From Bradyrhizobium sp. CB1650 (GTDB lineage: Bacteria; Pseudomonadota; Alphaproteobacteria; Rhizobiales; Xanthobacteraceae): 64,000 nt of DNA. The stretch is taken from positions 5,485,501 to 5,549,500 of the forward strand of contig NZ_CP121695.1 in assembly GCF_029761915.1 (NCBI RefSeq), in the 5' to 3' direction. The notes below the pieces were generated by a model. That model ran no database searches. It worked only from the letters and a program-made list of their open reading frames with translations, and was not told the DNA's origin. Shown in pieces: positions 60,361 to 64,000 of this stretch (its first letter is position 1; each line of letters opens with the position of its first letter). The translations under genes and the position numbers were made by a program.

Positions 60361-62100
60361 GTGACATCCTTTGGACGCGTGATTTCGGTTCGTGGATCGC
60401 TCGCCCGGGTCGGGCTGCTGGCAGAAAGCCGGATGCCGATCTCGGAGGTACGGGCGACCGTCGGCCGCTTCGTCAGCATCCGCTGCGGCAACTCGGTTAT
60501 CGTCGCCATGATCACCGAGGTCTCCTGCGAAAACTTGTCGAGCACCGACAATTACATCGCGATCGCCTCGGTGGACCTTCTCGGCGAAATCCTCAACGCC
60601 AGCGACAAGCCGAAATTCCAGCGCGGCGTCACCAACTATCCGACCATCGGCGACGCCGTCGAGCTGATCACCAGCCAGGAGCTGCGTACGATCTACGCGC
60701 CGACGGGATCGGACCAGATCAATGTCGGCTTCCTGCAGCAGGACCGCTCCGTCGTCGCCTATGTCGACGTCGAGGAGATGCTGTCCAAGCATTTCGCCGT
60801 GCTGGGATCGACCGGCGTCGGTAAATCGACCGGCGTATCGCTCCTGCTCAACGAGATCCTGAAGTCGCGCCCGAACCTGCGCATCTTCCTGCTCGACGTG
60901 CACAACGAATATGGCCGCTGCTTCGGCGACCGCGCGCTGGTGCTCAACCCGCGAAACCTGAAGCTGCCGTTCTGGCTGTTCAACTTCGAGGAAATCGTCG
61001 ACGTGCTGTTCGCGGGTCGCCCCGGCGTGCCCGAGGAGCTCGACATCCTCGCCGAGGTCATCCCGATCGCGAAGGGCGTCTACACCCAGTACCAGAACGC
61101 CGACCGTATCGGGTTGAAGCGCATCGATCCCAAGCAGGTCGGCTACACCGCTGACACCCCGGTTCCCTACCGCCTGGTCGACCTGATCTCGCTGATCGAC
61201 GAGCGCATGGGCAAGCTCGAGAACCGGTCCTCGCGCATCGTCTATCACAAGCTGATCTCGCGCATCGAGACCGTGCGCAACGACCCGCGCTACGCCTTCA
61301 TGTTCGACAACGCCAATGTCGGCGGCGATACCATGGCCGAGGTGATCAGCCACCTGTTCCGCCTGCCCGCCAACGGCAAGCCGATGACGGTGATGCAGCT
61401 TGCCGGCTTCCCGGCGGAAGTCATCGATTCCGTCGTCTCGGTGCTCTGCCGCATGGCTTTCGACTTCGGCCTGTGGAGCGATGGCGTCTCGCCGCTGCTG
61501 TTCGTCTGCGAGGAAGCGCACCGCTATGCGTCCGCCGACCGCAACGTCGGCTTCGGGCCGACCCGCAAGGCAGTGTCTCGCATCGCCAAGGAAGGCCGCA
61601 AATACGGCGTCTATCTCGGCCTCATCACCCAGCGTCCGGCCGAGCTCGACGCCACCATCATCTCCCAGTGCAACACGCTGTTCACGATGCGTCTTGCCAA
61701 CGACCGTGACCAGGCGCTGCTGCGCGCCGCGGTGTCGGATGCGGCCGCGAACCTGCTCTCCTTCGTGCCCTCACTCGGCACCCGCGAGGTGCTGGCGTTC
61801 GGCGAAGGCGTGGCGCTGCCGACGCGGCTGCGCTTCAAGGAGGTGCCGCCGCACCAGCTCCCGCGCGGCGAAGCCACCATCAGCAGCGTACCTTCCGTCA
61901 CCTCCGGGCACGATATGCATTTCGTCAGCGCCGTGCTCGAACGATGGCGCGGCGCCACCTCGCAGCGTGACACACCGAACGACCCGGTGTTCGCGGCGCC
62001 GCCCGCGAAATCGTTCTCCAGCGTGGACGCCCCGATGCTGCAACCCTCGATGGGGCTCGATCCGGACCGCTTCTCGCTGCTGAAGAAGCCGCTGCGGTAG
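60361..62100 (+). CDS. HerA-like / DUF87 ATPase
   Basis: A 579-residue P-loop protein. A beta-rich N-terminal HAS-barrel-like domain (1-130) precedes Walker A GSTGVGKST (149-157) and Walker B LLFVCEEAHR, then the Arg/Gln-rich ITQRPAELDATIISQCNT, as in HerA/FtsK-type translocases. The GTG start at 60361 gives MTSFGRVISVRGSLARVGL; the ribosome binding site is weak. No NurA nuclease or defence partner is adjacent. Role in DNA translocation or repair is inferred from the family only. Confidence 0.87.
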   Translation: MTSFGRVISVRGSLARVGLLAESRMPISEVRATVGRFVSIRCGNSVIVAMITEVSCENLSSTDNYIAIASVDLLGEILNASDKPKFQRGVTNYPTIGDAVELITSQELRTIYAPTGSDQINVGFLQQDRSVVAYVDVEEMLSKHFAVLGSTGVGKSTGVSLLLNEILKSRPNLRIFLLDVHNEYGRCFGDRALVLNPRNLKLPFWLFNFEEIVDVLFAGRPGVPEELDILAEVIPIAKGVYTQYQNADRIGLKRIDPKQVGYTADTPVPYRLVDLISLIDERMGKLENRSSRIVYHKLISRIETVRNDPRYAFMFDNANVGGDTMAEVISHLFRLPANGKPMTVMQLAGFPAEVIDSVVSVLCRMAFDFGLWSDGVSPLLFVCEEAHRYASADRNVGFGPTRKAVSRIAKEGRKYGVYLGLITQRPAELDATIISQCNTLFTMRLANDRDQALLRAAVSDAAANLLSFVPSLGTREVLAFGEGVALPTRLRFKEVPPHQLPRGEATISSVPSVTSGHDMHFVSAVLERWRGATSQRDTPNDPVFAAPPAKSFSSVDAPMLQPSMGLDPDRFSLLKKPLR

Positions 62101-62130
62101 GGACGCGGCGCAGTCTCCGCATACTCAGTT

Positions 62131-62158
62131 GTCATGCCCCGGCTTCGCGGGCGATGAC
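62131..62158. repeat. short palindromic repeat, related to family A
   Basis: GTCATGCCCCGGCTTCGCGG..GATGAC has paired ends GTCAT/ATGAC and the CCCCGG core of the family A repeats, but only about 28 bases remain. Confidence 0.45.
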
Positions 62159-62335
62159 ACTGAGCGCGTGGCAAGCGCGCTCCCCAAAGTGCAGGGCACC
62201 AGTTTCTCGTCCCCAGGCGTGCGGAACACGCGTCTCGCAGGAGAAAGGCCGAGCCATCGCGCAAGCCTCGTCGACCGGGGGCACGTTGAGCACGGCTTCC
62301 GCATCGACTATGTTTGCCGCCCCGATCCGGAAAAC

Positions 62336-62917
62336 ATGCCAATGACAAAGCCCCAACGCTTTCCCGCCCCCGCTCTCGACACCCTGCCCGAGGACATCCG
62401 CACGCGTCTGCTCGCCGTGCAGGAGAAGAGCGGCTTCGTGCCGAACGTGTTCCTGACCCTGGCCTATCGCCCCGACGAGTTCCGCGCGTTCTTTGCCTAT
62501 CACGACGCACTGATGGAGAAGGACTCCGGCCTCACCAAGGCCGAGCGCGAGATGATCGTGGTGGCGACGTCAGCGGCCAATCAGTGCCAGTATTGCGTGA
62601 TCGCGCACGGCGCGATCCTGCGCATCCGTGCCAAGAACCCGGTGATCGCCGACCAGGTCGCTGTGAACTACCGCAAGGCGGACATCACGCCGCGGCAGAA
62701 GGCGATGCTCGACTTCGCGATGAAGGTCTCCGCCGATGCGCAGCGGACCTCGGAGGACGATTTCGCCGCGCTTGAAGCCCACGGCTTCAGCGACGACGAC
62801 ATCTGGGACATCGCCGCGATCTCCGCCTTCTTCGGACTGTCGAACCGCCTGGCGAATTTCACCGGCATGCGGCCGAACGACGAGTTTTACCTGATGGGAC
62901 GCCTGCCCAAACAGTGA
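62336..62917 (+). CDS. peroxidase-related protein, AhpD-like
   Basis: A 193-residue all-helical carboxymuconolactone-decarboxylase/AhpD-family protein. The redox motif is C84-x2-C87 with His91 in QCQYCVIAHG, as in uncharacterised peroxidase-related proteins. Likely a thiol-dependent peroxidase or disulfide reductase. Two ATGs (62336 and 62342) are possible. It is followed after ten bases by an MgtC-type gene. Confidence 0.88.
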   Translation: MPMTKPQRFPAPALDTLPEDIRTRLLAVQEKSGFVPNVFLTLAYRPDEFRAFFAYHDALMEKDSGLTKAEREMIVVATSAANQCQYCVIAHGAILRIRAKNPVIADQVAVNYRKADITPRQKAMLDFAMKVSADAQRTSEDDFAALEAHGFSDDDIWDIAAISAFFGLSNRLANFTGMRPNDEFYLMGRLPKQ

Positions 62918-62927
62918 TCGACGCGCA

Positions 62928-63407
62928 ATGACCGATTTCGACTGGTCCGAGATCCTCCTGCGCCTCGGCGTTGCGGCGCTTGCAGGCGGCGTGATCGGGC
63001 TGGATCGCGACCTGCACGGCAAGCCGATCGGACCGAAGACGCTGGGCATCGTCAGCCTCGCCACCGCGACGGTCGTGCTGCTGACCGTGCAGTTCGCGGA
63101 GCCAGGCAAGATCTCCGACGCAGCAAGCCGTGTCATCCAGGGCATCCTCACCGGCATCGGCTTTCTCGGCGCCGGCGTGATCGTGCGCGAAAGCCACCGC
63201 TTCCGCGTCCGCGGCTTGACGAGCGCGGCCTGCGCTTTCCTTGCCGCCTGCCTCGGCATCGCCTGCGGCGCCGGACAATGGAAGATCGTCCTGATCGCGC
63301 TGGCGCTCGCCCTCATTCTGCTCACGGTCGGCCGTCCCGTCGAGCGTTGGCTGCACCGCCTCTTCGGTGGCGAGGATGAGGCGCGTGACGGCGATGAGCC
63401 GCACTGA
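62928..63407 (+). CDS. MgtC/SapB-family membrane protein
   Basis: A 159-residue protein with four transmembrane helices. The MgtC motif GGVIGLDRDLHGKPIGPKT with IQGILTGIGFLGAGVIVRES is typical. It is a short form without the C-terminal ACT-like domain. In pathogens MgtC acts in magnesium limitation and modulates the F-ATPase; its role in soil bacteria is unclear. Confidence 0.9.
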   Translation: MTDFDWSEILLRLGVAALAGGVIGLDRDLHGKPIGPKTLGIVSLATATVVLLTVQFAEPGKISDAASRVIQGILTGIGFLGAGVIVRESHRFRVRGLTSAACAFLAACLGIACGAGQWKIVLIALALALILLTVGRPVERWLHRLFGGEDEARDGDEPH

Positions 63408-63461
63408 TCAAGCGCCAACCGGATCAGATCGATGAGTCAGGCCTGCTGCAGATCGTCCTGA

Positions 63462-64000
63462 TCAAGTGCTGCCGCGCCCGACCCGTGCCTCGCCTGCCCT
63501 CGTGACAACGTAGTCCGGCATGGACCGGTCGGGATAAAGCTGCGCCCAAGCGGCGGCCACATCGCTCTCGATCGATGCGCGATGCGGGCTGTCGCGGCGA
63601 ATGGCGAGGCCGTAATTGAAGGCGCCGGCGATCACGACGTAGCGCTCGTAGAGACGAGGATCGGACAGCATTTTGGATCGCAGTCCGGTGTAGTCGCCGT
63701 GCGGAAACCAGATGATGTCGGGCTTGAAGCCGAGCAGATAGTCCATGCTCAGGCCGCTGCGGCCGATATGGGTGTCGTTGAGGCCGACCAGATCGACGAT
63801 CGCGACATGCGGCGCCACACTTCCGATGTAACCGATCTCGGAGGCGGCAACGACGGCCCCCGCGGGCAATCGCGACACGATGCGGTCGCCGATCTGCTGC
63901 ACGACAGCGAACCACGACTTCTCCGGCAGGGGCGCCGCCGCGCGATGGTCGAGCCGGGGCGCGGCGACCGCCTGAGGCGCAAGCGCCGCGAGGTTGAGGC
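63462..64000 (-). CDS. C-terminal part of a membrane glycosyltransferase-like protein
   Basis: The reading frame is open to the window edge, so the N-terminus lies outside. The visible 179 residues include VVAASEIGYIGSVAPHVAIV, DLVGLNDTHIG and GFKPDIIWFPHGDYTGL, the periplasmic C-terminal domain often found after the membrane helices of GT39/PMT-like or uncharacterised polytopic proteins. No membrane helix is visible in this part. The catalytic half cannot be assessed. Confidence 0.6.
   Translation of the reverse strand, partial: LNLAALAPQAVAAPRLDHRAAAPLPEKSWFAVVQQIGDRIVSRLPAGAVVAASEIGYIGSVAPHVAIVDLVGLNDTHIGRSGLSMDYLLGFKPDIIWFPHGDYTGLRSKMLSDPRLYERYVVIAGAFNYGLAIRRDSPHRASIESDVAAAWAQLYPDRSMPDYVVTRAGEARVGRGST

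Overview
The window is GC-rich, densely coded and organised like an alphaproteobacterial (Bradyrhizobium-type) chromosome. Pointers are the DUF3551 secreted protein, many ABC/TTT solute receptors, fused LivH-LivM permeases, rhizobial palindromic intergenic repeats and several conserved tiny rhizobial proteins. I saw no rRNA, tRNA, CRISPR array, IS element or phage module. This is a catabolic and transport region of a soil bacterium.

Layout. 0-6 kb: TetR repressor divergent from an RND efflux pair. 6-9 kb: MaoC hydratase, tiny membrane proteins, a conserved two-gene unit and a lytic transglycosylase. 9-15.4 kb: Baeyer-Villiger-type monooxygenase, fatty-acyl-CoA ligase, GH172/DUF2961 protein and acyl-CoA dehydrogenase. 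15.4-19.4 kb: three tiny membrane ORFs and an AaeXAB-like efflux operon whose MarR regulator survives only as a 3' remnant. 19.4-28.8 kb: a periplasmic amino-acid binding protein, then an ABC uptake system plus three amidohydrolases around a GntR regulator, with TGCATGCA palindromes in the control regions.

29-38.4 kb: a lower pathway for aromatic ring-fission products. It holds two 2-pyrone-4,6-dicarboxylate lactonase (LigI) homologues, one with a Tat-like signal, DctA, a GalB-type hydratase, a LigK/GalC-type aldolase, a Pht5-like protein and a DUF1932 oxidoreductase. A TetR regulator and two periplasmic receptors sit beside it. No protocatechuate or gallate dioxygenase is present. 38.4-44.1 kb: MscS channel, DUF763 protein, five small hydrophilic proteins with a possible EcfG stress promoter, a P450 and a small protein whose start codon lies in a perfect inverted repeat.

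44.2-59 kb: the most coherent system, a reductive nicotinate-degradation cluster. NicAB-type nicotinate dehydrogenase (large subunit fused to three cytochrome c domains) would make 6-hydroxynicotinate. 6-Hydroxynicotinate reductase, with a ferredoxin-NADP reductase, would reduce the ring, and an enamidase would open it. A Liv-type ABC importer, a MarR regulator and two poorly understood proteins (DUF1185 and UPF0280) complete the set. Two promoters in this cluster carry the same TCATTCGTATAC palindrome just downstream of the -10. 59-64 kb: an extradiol dioxygenase whose promoter-operator is almost a copy of that of the TetR gene 24 kb away, a HerA-like ATPase, an AhpD-like protein, MgtC and a truncated membrane-protein gene at the window edge.
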